Source of the DNA: Pseudomonadota bacterium
GTDB lineage: Bacteria; Pseudomonadota; Alphaproteobacteria; Rickettsiales; UBA1997
Direction: 5' to 3'
DNA length: 12,598 nt
NCBI GenBank assembly: GCA_009921385.1
Contig: RFXY01000013.1
Coordinates: forward strand, 1-12,598
A model generated the notes under the pieces. That model saw nothing but the letters and a program-made list of their open reading frames with translations, was not told the DNA's origin and made no database searches. The position numbers were made by a program, and so were the translations under genes. This document shows positions 1 through 8,177 of this stretch, in pieces. How positions within the stretch are numbered: the first letter of the stretch is position 1; each line of letters opens with the position of its first letter.

Positions 1-1057
1 CTTAGCAACAAAAAATTCAAAAACAGATAAAGAAGCAGATGAACTAAATAATTCTGGCAGATATTTTAAAATAAATGATGTCATAGGTCAAGACAATAAG
101 AATAGCGATTATATTAGAAAAAACATCACTGATAATAATGATTGCAAAACAAAAGGCGACAGTGGCGATGTCTTAGGAGACATGAAGCCTTTTTATTTAA
201 GAGGGCTCGATGCTGGTAATTTTAATTGCGGTCAATATCAAGGTGACGAACAAAAATGTTGCGAAAGCCTTGCCAAAAATTATATTTGCCTAGAAGATGT
301 TGAATCAGGTAACGATCAAACAAATCGCCGTTTTGTATTTTGCAAAAAGGGCACCACTTGTCGTTTTGATCTGGCTGGAGTTGGGCTTGTTGAATTTATG
401 ACAAAAGAGCGAGAAGAAGGCAGGGTTTTGTGTGCCGAAAGCCACAGCCTATGCCCTTATAATTTTTCTGTAGCGGGTGGCACAACTTATCCCAAAAAAC
501 AACAAAGTGTTCGAGATTTAGAAAAATCTTTCAAAACACTAAAAGATACATTTATTTCTACAGAAAACCAAGATTTATCTAGCCCATCAGAAAATGAAAA
601 TGCCCTGTTGGCAGAAGATTTACCTTGCAAAAATAGTCAAACTCAAAATGAAGAAAATTGCATGCCAAAAGAAAACTCTTCTCGATTAATTAACCAATGT
701 CAATATTACAACCATTGCACCATTGCTTCTGATGTTGCCTACACCATACGCGACAGAAAAATCAATCGTTATTTTTCATATGCCTGCCTTAATTTTAAAG
801 GTGTAAATGGAGATCAAGCTCAGCAAACACAAATACTTGGCAACGAAATTAATTTAAGTGCCCCAGTTGCTCAGTGTTTTTACGAAACTTTTGGCAATAT
901 TTTTGCCAATAAAAACGGTCACACTTTATGCAAAAGTGGCGAAACAACCAACGGCGAAGCCTGCATAAACGGTAGCATACTGAAAGAATATGAAAAAGGA
1001 CAAAGCGATGGGCAAAATATTTTTACCAATATTCAAAATAATTTGCAATATGCCATT

Positions 1058-1062
1058 AAAAA
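1058..1062 (+). other. First +1 frameshift site in virB6 (A5 run)
   Basis: The frame used up to ...NNLQYAIK changes to the frame giving MLMAPGDVIGMSKRKE. Removing one A from this run makes the join seamless (AIK-MLM). The hydrophobic stretch usually found just before the FALGDAWK span in relatives looks short here, so a small deletion together with a frame change is also possible. Confidence 0.6.
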
Positions 1063-1885
1063 TGTTGATGGCTCCTGGCGATGTTATTGGCATGTCAAAA
1101 AGAAAAGAAATAATTTTATTAATCTTTAAAATTGGCATAGTAGCTTATTTTGCCTTGGGCGATGCTTGGAAAACTATGTTTTTTGATGCAATTTACGGCT
1201 CTTTTCCAGAATTGATAGCTAAGTTTTTTCAATATACTAGCGCAGAAGGAGATATGTGTAGACCTGAAAATTTACCCATAATTACCAATCAATCTTTTAA
1301 ATATTTGCAAATATTCAATATACTTGATTGCAAACTAAAATATTATCTAGCTTTTACCCCCGGCACTTCCACAGCCAATATTGTTGGCTTGATTATCTCT
1401 ACCATGTTTACTGGGGTTTATGGTTTTTTAATCGCTATTTCTATTTTCTTTTTTGCGATTATGATGATTTTAGTAATTATTAGGGCGCTATATCTTTTTG
1501 TCACTAGTGCCTTAGCGATTGTTGTTTATATTTTTATTTCTCCAGTTATTTTTCCAACTTTATTGTTTAAAAGAACCCAAAATATTTTTAACACATGGTT
1601 TATGCAATTAATTTCTTTTGCTTTACAGCCTATTATTTTATTTGTTTATATTGCTATTTTCATTCAAGCTTCTGATTTGTTGATTTTAGGTGTCAATCCA
1701 AAATTTACCGATGATGGAGCCAAAATAGATTGCTCTAACAATTACGAACATTGTCAAGGTAAAGAAGCTGTAAATTGTGAAATACAAGAAAACTTCAAAA
1801 AAGGCAAGAGTTTTGCTTGTATTTTGCAATTTAATGAATTTTCTAAAAGTTCTGCTTTTGCAATAATATCTGTGGGCATTCCTTC

Positions 1886-1890
1886 TTTTT
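1886..1890 (+). other. Second +1 frameshift site in virB6 (T5 run)
   Basis: The membrane-core frame reads ...FAIISVGIPSF up to here, then degenerates to YGIKRGSRYLF before a stop. The +1 frame continues with the hydrophobic segment TVLRGVVGIYLLLKMFDL. Removing one T yields a continuous GIPSFTVLRGVVG. The exact base cannot be fixed from sequence alone. Confidence 0.6.
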
Positions 1891-2188
1891 ACGGTATTAA
1901 GAGGGGTAGTAGGTATTTATTTGTTATTAAAAATGTTTGATTTAATTCCCGGAATAATTGACTACATCTTTGGCTCTTCTCTTGATAAATCTGGCCAAGA
2001 TGCTTTAAATACTTTCAAATCTTTTGTAAGTAAAGCAAATTTTGCACAAAAAATTGCCACTTCTTTCGCTTGGAATAATGCATTTAATATGGCAGAAAAT
2101 GCGAAAAATGGTGGTGGTGGTGATGGTGGCAAAAAACAAAAAGACAGTGAAGAAGATAATGGTGCAGGTTAATATTTGCTCTCATATC

Positions 2189-2211
2189 AAAAAGGGGTTT
2201 TTTAACCCCCC
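2189..2211 (-). terminator. Intrinsic terminator for the ileS operon
   Basis: The hairpin pairs GGGGTT (2194-2199) with AACCCC (2204-2209) around a TTTT loop. Read on the - strand the stem is followed by five T residues (2193-2189), the classic form for a transcript coming from ileS. On the + strand the stem is followed by A residues, so it is less convincing as a terminator for virB6. Confidence 0.7.
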
Positions 2212-2225
2212 AAAAAATAAATGAA

Positions 2226-2247
2226 ACAAGGGGTTTTAACCTCTTGT
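2226..2247. terminator. Second hairpin between convergent virB6 and ileS
   Basis: The arms ACAAGGGGTT (2226-2235) and AACCTCTTGT (2238-2247) form a 10-bp stem with one mismatch and a 2-base loop. On the - strand it is followed by a T-rich stretch, and it lies 48 bases past the ileS stop. It probably works together with the neighbouring hairpin as a barrier between the two convergent genes. Confidence 0.5.
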
Positions 2248-2294
2248 AAAATAGCAACTCAAGGGGCGGGCCAAAGCCTCTTGCTTCAAACAAA

Positions 2295-4769
2295 CTATAA
2301 TTTAATTTTTTGCCAAATAAACTCGGTGGTAAAAGGCAACAACGGGGCAGAGTTTTTTGCCATTGTTAGCAAAACCGTATAAAGAACATCGTAGGCATTT
2401 TGTTTATCTGTGGCAATTTCTTGACTATTGTTGTTTTGCCAAAATCTTTGGCGGTTTCTTCTGATATACCAATTATTTAGCACTTCAAAAAAATGCAAAA
2501 ACTCTTCGCAAGCAGAAATTGTGTTGAATTCTTGCAAAGATTTTTCAATTTTATTGTTAGTGATTTTTAATTTTGCCAAAATATATTGATCTAAAATATT
2601 GCTAAATTTTCGTGGAGTGCTAATTAAATTTGCCTTAATGCCGTCGGCATTGGCATACAAGCAAAAAAAGTTAAAAGCATTTAAAAAAGGTTTAATAGCC
2701 AAACGGTAGGTTTCTTTAATCGCCTTTCCATCTTTGTCAATCTTTAATTCTTGCCCCCTCATAACTGGCTGTGAAATCATATAAAACCGCATGGCATCAG
2801 AGCCATAAGTATCAAAAATTTCTAGCGGATCGGCATAGTTTTTTAATCTTTTTGAAAGTTTTTGAGAATTTTCATCAAGAATGGTGCCATGACAAATCAC
2901 ATTTTTAAACGGAGCCTTAGCAAATAAAGCGGTAGACATCACCATTAAAGTATAAAACCAACCACGAGTTTGTGCCAAATATTCGGTGATAAAATCGGCA
3001 GGAAAGTTATTTTCAAACCACTCTTTATTTTCAAAAGGGTAATGCACTTGAGCAAAAGGCATTGAACCGCTTTCAAACCAGCAATCAAGCACATCGGCAA
3101 CTCGAGTAAATTGCTCGTTATTTTCAACAAAAGTGATATTATCAATAAAAGGCCGATGCAAATTGTTGATTTTTTGCCCAGAAACTTTCTCAAGCTCAGC
3201 AATTGAGCCAAAAACCCTAATTTTACCACTTTTACTTTTCCAAACAGGCACAGGGCAACCCCAAAAACGATTTCGGGTGATAGACCAATCTCGAGCAGAA
3301 GCTAGCCAATTGCCGAACTGCCCATCTTTTAAGTGAGCAGGAATCCAGTTTATTTGCTGGTTTAACTCAAGCATTTTATCTTTAAAATCAACCACTTTCA
3401 CATACCACGAGCTCACCGCTTTGTAAATTAATGGAGTGTCGGTTCGCCAACAATGTGGATAGTTGTGCAAATATTGCTCGGTTTTCAGCCACAAATTTTG
3501 CGATTTTAAGTATTTAATGATATCGTCGTTAGTATCAAAAACATGGCGGTTTTTTAGTGACAAAGCTGGCAAATCAAAAACCTGCTCATTAAATTTTGCC
3601 CCTTCATCAACTGGGCAAGCCGTGGCAATTGAATGCTGTTTACATAAAAACTGATCGTCTTCACCAAAACCAGGGGCGATATGCACCACTCCTGTGCCAT
3701 CTTCGGTAGAAACAAAATTGGCAGAAAGCACCAAAAAAGCTTTGTGATGATTAGCAAAATATGGAAAAAGTGGCTGATATTTTAAACCAACCAAATCTTT
3801 ACCAAAATAAGTTTTAATTAATTGATATTCTTGCAATTCTTTAGCAAATTTCGCCACACAAGAAGATGCCAAAATTAGCACCTCTTCTTGATTTTTTAGC
3901 ACAGCATATTCTATTTCGGCACCAATTGCCAAAGCCAAATTGCTAGGCAAAGTCCAAGGAGTGGTGGTCCAGGCAAGTAAATAGTGCTTATAACCCTCAA
4001 CAAAAGGTTGATCTTGCAATAAAAATTTGATAGTTGTCGATTTACTGGCTTTTTGCCGGTAGGCATTATCCATTTTGGTTTCAAAATTAGACAACGGAGT
4101 TTGACAAGCCCAAGAATATGGTACCACTCGAAAATCTTCGTAAAGCAAGCCTTTATCATAAAGTTGCTTGAAAGCCCAAATGACTGATTCCATATAGTTA
4201 AGATCCATGGTTTTATAACCATTATCAAAATCAACAAACCGCCCTTGCCTGGTAACATATTGCTTCCACTCGTTAGCATATTTCATCACCGATTTTTCGC
4301 AAGCAGAATTAAATTTTTCGATGCCGAATTTTTGAATGGCAAGTTGCCCAGAAATTGACTGATTATGCTGTTTGCTTAGTTCTTTTTCGGTTTCCATTTC
4401 TACTGGCAGGCCGTGGGTGTCCCAGCCGAATTTTCTTTCAACTTTTTTGCCCTGCATTGTTTGAAATCTGGCAAATAAATCTTTGATAAAACCTGTAAGC
4501 AAATGCCCGTAATGAGGCAAACCATTGGCAAAGGGCGGGCCATCATAAAAAACAAACTCGTTGCTACTATGTGTGCAATTACTATGACCATGCAAAACAC
4601 AAGCACTAGGAAGAGGCGAAACAGAATCTTCTTCGTCGTTTTCTAAACTATTAACGGCAAGTGATTTTTCAAATATTTGCTCTTGTTGCCAAAATTGCAA
4701 AACCTCATTTTCAAGGCTTGCTGGGGTAAGATTTTGATTTATTTCTGGATAAATTTTGTTGACAGACAT
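2295..4769 (-). CDS. ileS: Isoleucyl-tRNA synthetase, C-terminally short
   Basis: A class I aminoacyl-tRNA synthetase that charges tRNA-Ile in the cytosol. The HIGH motif is HYGH at residues 86-89. The editing (CP1) domain is marked by TTTPWTLPSN at 268-277 and GTGVVHIAPGFGEDD near 358-372. The KMSKS loop is KLSKR at 637-641, as in the eukaryotic-like type carried by Rickettsia. The start of the anticodon-binding helical domain ends the protein (APLLPFTTEFIWQKIKL). At 824 residues it is about 250 shorter than rickettsial relatives (roughly 1,090), and none of the frames past the stop continues the homology. Residues about 42-69 are an extra segment between the N-terminal helices and the EFVFYDGPPFANG motif. 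It is the last gene of the operon, 3 bases after the stress-protein gene, and its start lacks a Shine-Dalgarno sequence. Identity is near certain; whether the short form is active is unknown. Confidence 0.95.
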   Translation of the reverse strand: MSVNKIYPEINQNLTPASLENEVLQFWQQEQIFEKSLAVNSLENDEEDSVSPLPSACVLHGHSNCTHSSNEFVFYDGPPFANGLPHYGHLLTGFIKDLFARFQTMQGKKVERKFGWDTHGLPVEMETEKELSKQHNQSISGQLAIQKFGIEKFNSACEKSVMKYANEWKQYVTRQGRFVDFDNGYKTMDLNYMESVIWAFKQLYDKGLLYEDFRVVPYSWACQTPLSNFETKMDNAYRQKASKSTTIKFLLQDQPFVEGYKHYLLAWTTTPWTLPSNLALAIGAEIEYAVLKNQEEVLILASSCVAKFAKELQEYQLIKTYFGKDLVGLKYQPLFPYFANHHKAFLVLSANFVSTEDGTGVVHIAPGFGEDDQFLCKQHSIATACPVDEGAKFNEQVFDLPALSLKNRHVFDTNDDIIKYLKSQNLWLKTEQYLHNYPHCWRTDTPLIYKAVSSWYVKVVDFKDKMLELNQQINWIPAHLKDGQFGNWLASARDWSITRNRFWGCPVPVWKSKSGKIRVFGSIAELEKVSGQKINNLHRPFIDNITFVENNEQFTRVADVLDCWFESGSMPFAQVHYPFENKEWFENNFPADFITEYLAQTRGWFYTLMVMSTALFAKAPFKNVICHGTILDENSQKLSKRLKNYADPLEIFDTYGSDAMRFYMISQPVMRGQELKIDKDGKAIKETYRLAIKPFLNAFNFFCLYANADGIKANLISTPRKFSNILDQYILAKLKITNNKIEKSLQEFNTISACEEFLHFFEVLNNWYIRRNRQRFWQNNNSQEIATDKQNAYDVLYTVLLTMAKNSAPLLPFTTEFIWQKIKL

Positions 4770-4772
4770 TGT

Positions 4773-5219
4773 TTAAAGAAAAAAATTATAATCTAAGCTA
4801 TTAGGAACAATAAGCACCGGCAAATTTATTTTGTTGCCTAAATAACGAATAACTTTTGGCAAAACACTATTATCGGAGCCAACACTTTGCGATTTGCCAA
4901 AAACCACCAGCTTGCAATCGTTGACGGTTTTAATGGCTTTGAAAATTTCTAATACCACATCGCCTTCACTGATAGAAATGGCGGGGATTATTTCAAACTC
5001 TTGACAGATTTTTTCAAGTAAAGCGCAAACATTTTTTTCAACTTGTTTTCTTTTTTGACTGCCAATTACCCTGCTAGCAAACAAAAAATTTTGATGAGAA
5101 CCATCAATGGCAATAGCAATATGTAGTTTATGTTTTTGTTGCTGAGCAAAAAGACAAGCAAAGCGAATTGCAGTTTCAGAAATGTTATTGATATCAATAC
5201 AAACGACAATGCTACCCAT
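4773..5219 (-). CDS. Universal stress protein (UspA family)
   Basis: A 148-residue single-domain protein with the UspA alpha/beta pattern. An N-terminal beta strand followed by Asp (IVVCIDINN, residues 4-12) is the usual adenine-contact region. The C-terminal part has LVVFGKSQSVGSDNS (about 103-117) followed by LPVLIVP, which matches the G-x2-G region and closing strand of the family. The typical glycine/serine nucleotide-binding motif is degenerate, so ATP binding is uncertain. Family members are small cytosolic proteins linked to stress survival, with no fixed biochemical role. It sits 5 bases after the TIGR02186 gene and 3 bases before ileS, so it is almost certainly cotranscribed with both. 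Confidence 0.85.
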   Translation of the reverse strand: MGSIVVCIDINNISETAIRFACLFAQQQKHKLHIAIAIDGSHQNFLFASRVIGSQKRKQVEKNVCALLEKICQEFEIIPAISISEGDVVLEIFKAIKTVNDCKLVVFGKSQSVGSDNSVLPKVIRYLGNKINLPVLIVPNSLDYNFFL

Positions 5220-5224
5220 AGAAA

Positions 5225-5959
5225 TTATTTAGAAAAACGATTAAAAATATAATTAATAAAAAAACCAATTAAAACTGCAATAAAAATAGAAACAAGCCCA
5301 TATAAAACTCTTTGATTTTTAGCAAATTGAGCGATGTCTGAACTTAAACCAACTTTATTCACATAAATTGGAATTGATTGAAAAGAAATAACCGAATCGT
5401 TTTCGACCAAATAAATTTCGATGTTATAAACACCTTCTAAAATATTGGCAGGAAAATCAATAGCCAGACTAAATAAAGTATCGTCTAAAAAAATAATGCT
5501 ATCAGTGTTGGCAGAGTAGAGATTTTGCTTCTCCATAATGTCAAAAAATTTACGATAAGTGATGTTGTTGCTAGTTTTTTCGCTAGTTTTAAACTGCAAA
5601 TTATGTTTACCTATTTCAAAATCAAGTAAATTTTGCTCATTCAACTCTTTACCCAAAAAAGCAGAAAACAGATTATAAAAACTATACACATCATAGAATT
5701 TAACCTGTGTACCGTTGTGCCAAATGCCAAAAAATTTCTCTTTTTTATTGAGTAAAAAATCATGTTTAGGCCCCCTCACTACAGCAATAATGTTGCCCGA
5801 ATCGTTTTTTGCTCCAAACAATAAAATTTTCTCACCATTAAATTTGCTATCAATTTTGATTTCATTTTTAGAAATGCCCGAAATAATTGGGGTAGAAGAG
5901 GCGATAGCCAAAAATGGCAAAAATAACAACAGCAAAGTGATAAAAAAGATTTTTTTCAT
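5225..5959 (-). CDS. TIGR02186 / Alph_Pro_TM family membrane-anchored protein
   Basis: A 244-residue protein with a clear N-terminal signal peptide (MKKIFFITLLLLFLPFLAIA, then SS), a mostly extracytoplasmic beta-rich body and one C-terminal membrane span (about 219-240, LYGLVSIFIAVLIGFFINYIF). The body contains NEIKIDSKFNGEKILLFGA and an IIAVVRGP motif, both typical of the family, which is described from Alphaproteobacteria and often sits beside TauE/SafE permeases. That is the arrangement here: its start overlaps the stop of the upstream permease gene by 4 bases. The molecular function is not established. The context suggests a periplasm-facing partner of the exporter. Confidence 0.82.
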   Translation of the reverse strand: MKKIFFITLLLLFLPFLAIASSTPIISGISKNEIKIDSKFNGEKILLFGAKNDSGNIIAVVRGPKHDFLLNKKEKFFGIWHNGTQVKFYDVYSFYNLFSAFLGKELNEQNLLDFEIGKHNLQFKTSEKTSNNITYRKFFDIMEKQNLYSANTDSIIFLDDTLFSLAIDFPANILEGVYNIEIYLVENDSVISFQSIPIYVNKVGLSSDIAQFAKNQRVLYGLVSIFIAVLIGFFINYIFNRFSK

Positions 5960-6894
5960 TTGATTACCGTAAGAGAATAGATGCTTTCTGGCTCGATAAA
6001 TAGTTGAGCAAAAATTTTAATACAAATAAGTAAAATTAAAATTGCCAAACACAATCTGCTAGTGGTTGGGTTAACTCGATAACTTGCTTTACTGCCAAAT
6101 TGTGCCCCAATTGCCGAGCTAATAATCATAATCAAAGAAAGAGTAAAATCGAGATTATTGCTAGTGATTGCCTGCAAAAAAGTGGTGTTGCTGGCAATAA
6201 AAATAATCTGAAACAAAGAGGTGCCAACCACCAATTGTGGCGGCATTTTTAAAATATAAAGCATAGCGGGAATCATCAAAAAACCACCGCCGATGCCCAT
6301 AAAAGCAACCAAAATACCAACACCCAAGCTTAAAAAAATTGGCACCAACCAACTGGTGCGAATGTTGGATTTTTCGAAATAAACTTGGTAAGGCAGTTTT
6401 TTTAAAAAAACTTGCAACGAAGATTGTGTTGTTTGGCTTTCTAAATCGTTTTCTTGCCAAGTGAAACTAATATTTTTGTGCAAAATGGTTTTTAAACTAT
6501 CAGAAATCATAGTAAGCGAAATAGAACCGAGAAACAAAACATAGCAAAAACTAATTAATAAATCAACATAGCCAATTTGCTGGATCAACTGAAAAATAAA
6601 CACTCCCAAGCTTGAACCAAGAATACCGCCCACCACCAAAAAAGCACCCATTTTTATGTCGACATTGCCCTTTTTTAAATGAGCAAACAAACCAGAAATA
6701 GAAGCAGAAATAATTTGATTAACCGAAGTTGCCACCGCCACCGCCGAAGGAATGCCAATAAAAATCAAACAAGGAGTTGCCAAAAAGCCACCGCCAATAC
6801 CGAACATGCCAGCCAAAAAGCCTGTAGCTAAACCCAGCAAAACTATCAATAAAATATTAACAGGAATTTCGGCAATTGGTAAATAAACTTGCAT
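5956..6894 (-). CDS. TauE/SafE (TSUP) family anion exporter/permease
   Basis: A 312-residue polytopic inner-membrane protein with the internal duplication typical of TauE/SafE. Each half carries a glycine-rich motif after the first helix: GFLAGMFGIGGGFLATP (about 25-41) and LVAFMGIGGGFLMIPAM (about 194-212). Each is followed by a V(A/G)TS segment. The family moves small sulfur-containing or organic anions such as sulfite or sulfoacetate; the substrate here cannot be read from sequence. A soluble loop separates the halves (about 135-180). The start lies 3 bases after the ygfZ stop, and the 3' end overlaps the TIGR02186 gene by 4 bases, so translation of the three is probably coupled. Confidence 0.92.
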   Translation of the reverse strand: MQVYLPIAEIPVNILLIVLLGLATGFLAGMFGIGGGFLATPCLIFIGIPSAVAVATSVNQIISASISGLFAHLKKGNVDIKMGAFLVVGGILGSSLGVFIFQLIQQIGYVDLLISFCYVLFLGSISLTMISDSLKTILHKNISFTWQENDLESQTTQSSLQVFLKKLPYQVYFEKSNIRTSWLVPIFLSLGVGILVAFMGIGGGFLMIPAMLYILKMPPQLVVGTSLFQIIFIASNTTFLQAITSNNLDFTLSLIMIISSAIGAQFGSKASYRVNPTTSRLCLAILILLICIKIFAQLFIEPESIYSLTVIK

Positions 6895-6897
6895 TTT

Positions 6898-7740
6898 TTA
6901 GATAAAATTTAGTTGATTATCAAGCAAATAAAAATTATTTTGAGTGTTATTTTTAATTAAAGCAAGACCAAATAAACTATTATTTGTAGCAATTGCCGAT
7001 AAAAAAATAATATTTTCGGCGGTAAAATGCTGTAAATCTAGTTGCATAAGCAAGATTTTTTCTTGATTTTGCAGTTTTTCTTGTAAAAAATTTTGTAGAT
7101 CGCCATTAAAATTTTCAAGAAAAAAACTTTTCACCTGCTTTCTTATTTCGCCTAAATGAAAAGCCCGAGCGATAACTTCTTGCCCCACATAACAACCCTT
7201 ACTAAAATCTATCATCGCAAAATTTTGCAAACCGTATTCAATAATAATGGCTTTTTCAAAGGCTAAATCGTAGAAACCTTCTGGAATTTTTTGCTCGATA
7301 CGATATTGATGATAAAAAACTTCGGGCAAAACAAGGCTGGTTGGCACTTTTTGCAAATAAAACCTATAGCCAAAATCGCTTTTTCTAGGATCTGAAAAGC
7401 CTAAACTTTGTTGATTTTGCCTGCTGAAAAAAACTTGCAAATTATCGAGTTTTTTTATGGCAACTTTCGCTCTTAATTTGTATAAATTGAGCTTGTTTAA
7501 TAAAGGCTCAACAGCATCTTGATGGCAATCTAAAAAAATATGATGATAATCAAGCCAAATAAAAAAATCTGCCAAAAACTTGCCTTGCGAATTAAGCAAA
7601 CCAGCATAAACTAATTGTTGATTATCAAGCAATTGCAAATCATTGGTGATTAATTTTTGCAAAAAAGAAAACCTATCTTCACCAGTAACAGCAATAATTT
7701 TTCGAGTATTAAGTAAAACAAAATTTTGCTCTAACACCAT
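6898..7740 (-). CDS. ygfZ: YgfZ/GcvT-like folate-binding protein, Fe-S cluster maintenance
   Basis: A 280-residue cytosolic protein of the YgfZ branch of the GcvT fold. The signature KGCYVGQE is intact at residues 181-188 and contains the conserved cysteine. The N-terminal region has the expected GEDRFSFLQKLITND (about 20-34) and GLLNSQGKFLADFFIW (about 47-62). YgfZ/IBA57 proteins bind tetrahydrofolate and help build or repair certain iron-sulfur enzymes. It is the first gene of the five-gene operon. It starts at an ATG preceded by a T-rich leader without Shine-Dalgarno, about 26 bases after the start site predicted from the promoter at 7773-7801. The length is near the usual, though the C-terminal domain is a little compact. 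Confidence 0.9.
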   Translation of the reverse strand: MVLEQNFVLLNTRKIIAVTGEDRFSFLQKLITNDLQLLDNQQLVYAGLLNSQGKFLADFFIWLDYHHIFLDCHQDAVEPLLNKLNLYKLRAKVAIKKLDNLQVFFSRQNQQSLGFSDPRKSDFGYRFYLQKVPTSLVLPEVFYHQYRIEQKIPEGFYDLAFEKAIIIEYGLQNFAMIDFSKGCYVGQEVIARAFHLGEIRKQVKSFFLENFNGDLQNFLQEKLQNQEKILLMQLDLQHFTAENIIFLSAIATNNSLFGLALIKNNTQNNFYLLDNQLNFI

Positions 7741-7772
7741 AAAAAATGAGAAAAATTAAAAAATAATTGTTA

Positions 7773-7801
7773 ATTATAAAATAACAGCTAAATTTAAGCA
7801 A
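7773..7801 (-). promoter_or_regulatory. Sigma70-type promoter of the ygfZ-ileS operon
   Basis: On the - strand, TTGCTT (7801-7796) and a consensus TATAAT (7778-7773) are separated by exactly 17 bases. The predicted start near 7766 leaves a leader of about 26 bases before the ygfZ ATG. It is the best promoter match I found in the window. Confidence 0.7.
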
Positions 7802-7842
7802 GTTTTTTATTTTAAAATTTCATTAAACATAAACAACAAGAA

Positions 7843-8175
7843 ATGTTAAAAAAAATATCAACTTATCTAATACTAGTTTTAGCGATGTTTTGCCATTCTT
7901 GTGTGCCTTTTTCTAGTATGCCACGAGATTGGAATTGGGGTTTAAGGCCTCGCTTGATTAGTGGCACACAATATTTTCCTTCTGCCAGCACTCCTTATGG
8001 CAAAGGTTTTCGCGATGGCTGTTCTAATGCCATGAAGTCAAGCAACAAAGGGGCTCCATCTTTTTTTGGCGCTCAAATAGATTTTGCTATGTCAAAAAAA
8101 TATCAAGACTATAACCAAGGTATGGTAGATGGTTCCGATCACTGCACCAATATGGTCGATTGGGAAGTGCCATAG
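7843..8175 (+). CDS. Small secreted/lipoprotein-like protein, paralogue 1 of 4
   Basis: A 110-residue protein of unknown function. The N-terminus is a signal peptide with lysines and a hydrophobic core ending in a cysteine (MLKKISTYLILVLAMFCHSC). The lipobox is poor (CHSC), so lipidation is plausible but not certain. The mature part has the shared family pattern: a P...YGKGFRDGC block (about 52-62) and, roughly 45 residues later, YQDYNQGMVDGSDHC. Its four-gene neighbourhood repeats this two-cysteine architecture, which suggests a tandem gene duplication and perhaps a disulfide in the periplasm. It is the first gene of a + strand operon opposite ygfZ. The 102-base divergent spacer has no clear + strand promoter; TAAAAT at 7813-7818 is a weak -10 candidate. 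Confidence 0.72.
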   Translation: MLKKISTYLILVLAMFCHSCVPFSSMPRDWNWGLRPRLISGTQYFPSASTPYGKGFRDGCSNAMKSSNKGAPSFFGAQIDFAMSKKYQDYNQGMVDGSDHCTNMVDWEVP

Positions 8176-8177
8176 TT

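Larger units (their letters stand above)
2..2172 (+). pseudogene. virB6: VirB6/TrbL-family type IV secretion inner-membrane protein, 5'-truncated by the window and frame-disrupted
   Basis: VirB6 is the polytopic inner-membrane channel component of type IV secretion systems. The reading frame is open from base 2, so the true start lies upstream and the ATG at 182 is internal. The first part (to about 1062) is a soluble, cysteine-containing region. The second frame (about 1063-1888) carries the membrane core: FKIGIVAYFALGDAWK, then hydrophobic spans near 1389-1670 including IIRALYLF, ISPVIFPTLLFKRTQNIF and SFALQPIILFVYIA, all typical of rickettsial VirB6. The third frame (about 1890-2172) gives LRGVVGIYLLLKMFDLIPG and a Gly/Lys/Glu-rich tail. 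Dropping one base from the A5 run at 1058-1062 and one from the T5 run at 1886-1890 joins the frames into about 720 residues. The family call is secure. Whether this is a true pseudogene, a sequencing error or programmed shifting cannot be settled here. The overlapping fragments should not be annotated as separate genes. Confidence 0.78.

Noticed and set aside
990..1940. An independent gene starting at the ATG at 990
   Set aside because: It overlaps the upstream virB6 frame by about 140 bases, begins mid-protein with no signal or ribosome site, and continues the same VirB6 family, so it is part of one broken gene.
1921..2172. A separate 83-residue gene in the third frame
   Set aside because: The hydrophobic homology extends upstream of its TTG start (LWAFLLFTVLRGVVG), so it is the C-terminal end of the disrupted virB6.
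3911..4279. A 122-codon open frame overlapping ileS on the same strand
   Set aside because: It lies wholly inside ileS in another frame and has no recognisable family pattern; the low stop density follows from the ileS codons.
7741..7842. A small RNA or riboswitch in the divergent spacer
   Set aside because: Only an AT-rich stretch with the - strand promoter is seen; there is no stable stem or known aptamer pattern.
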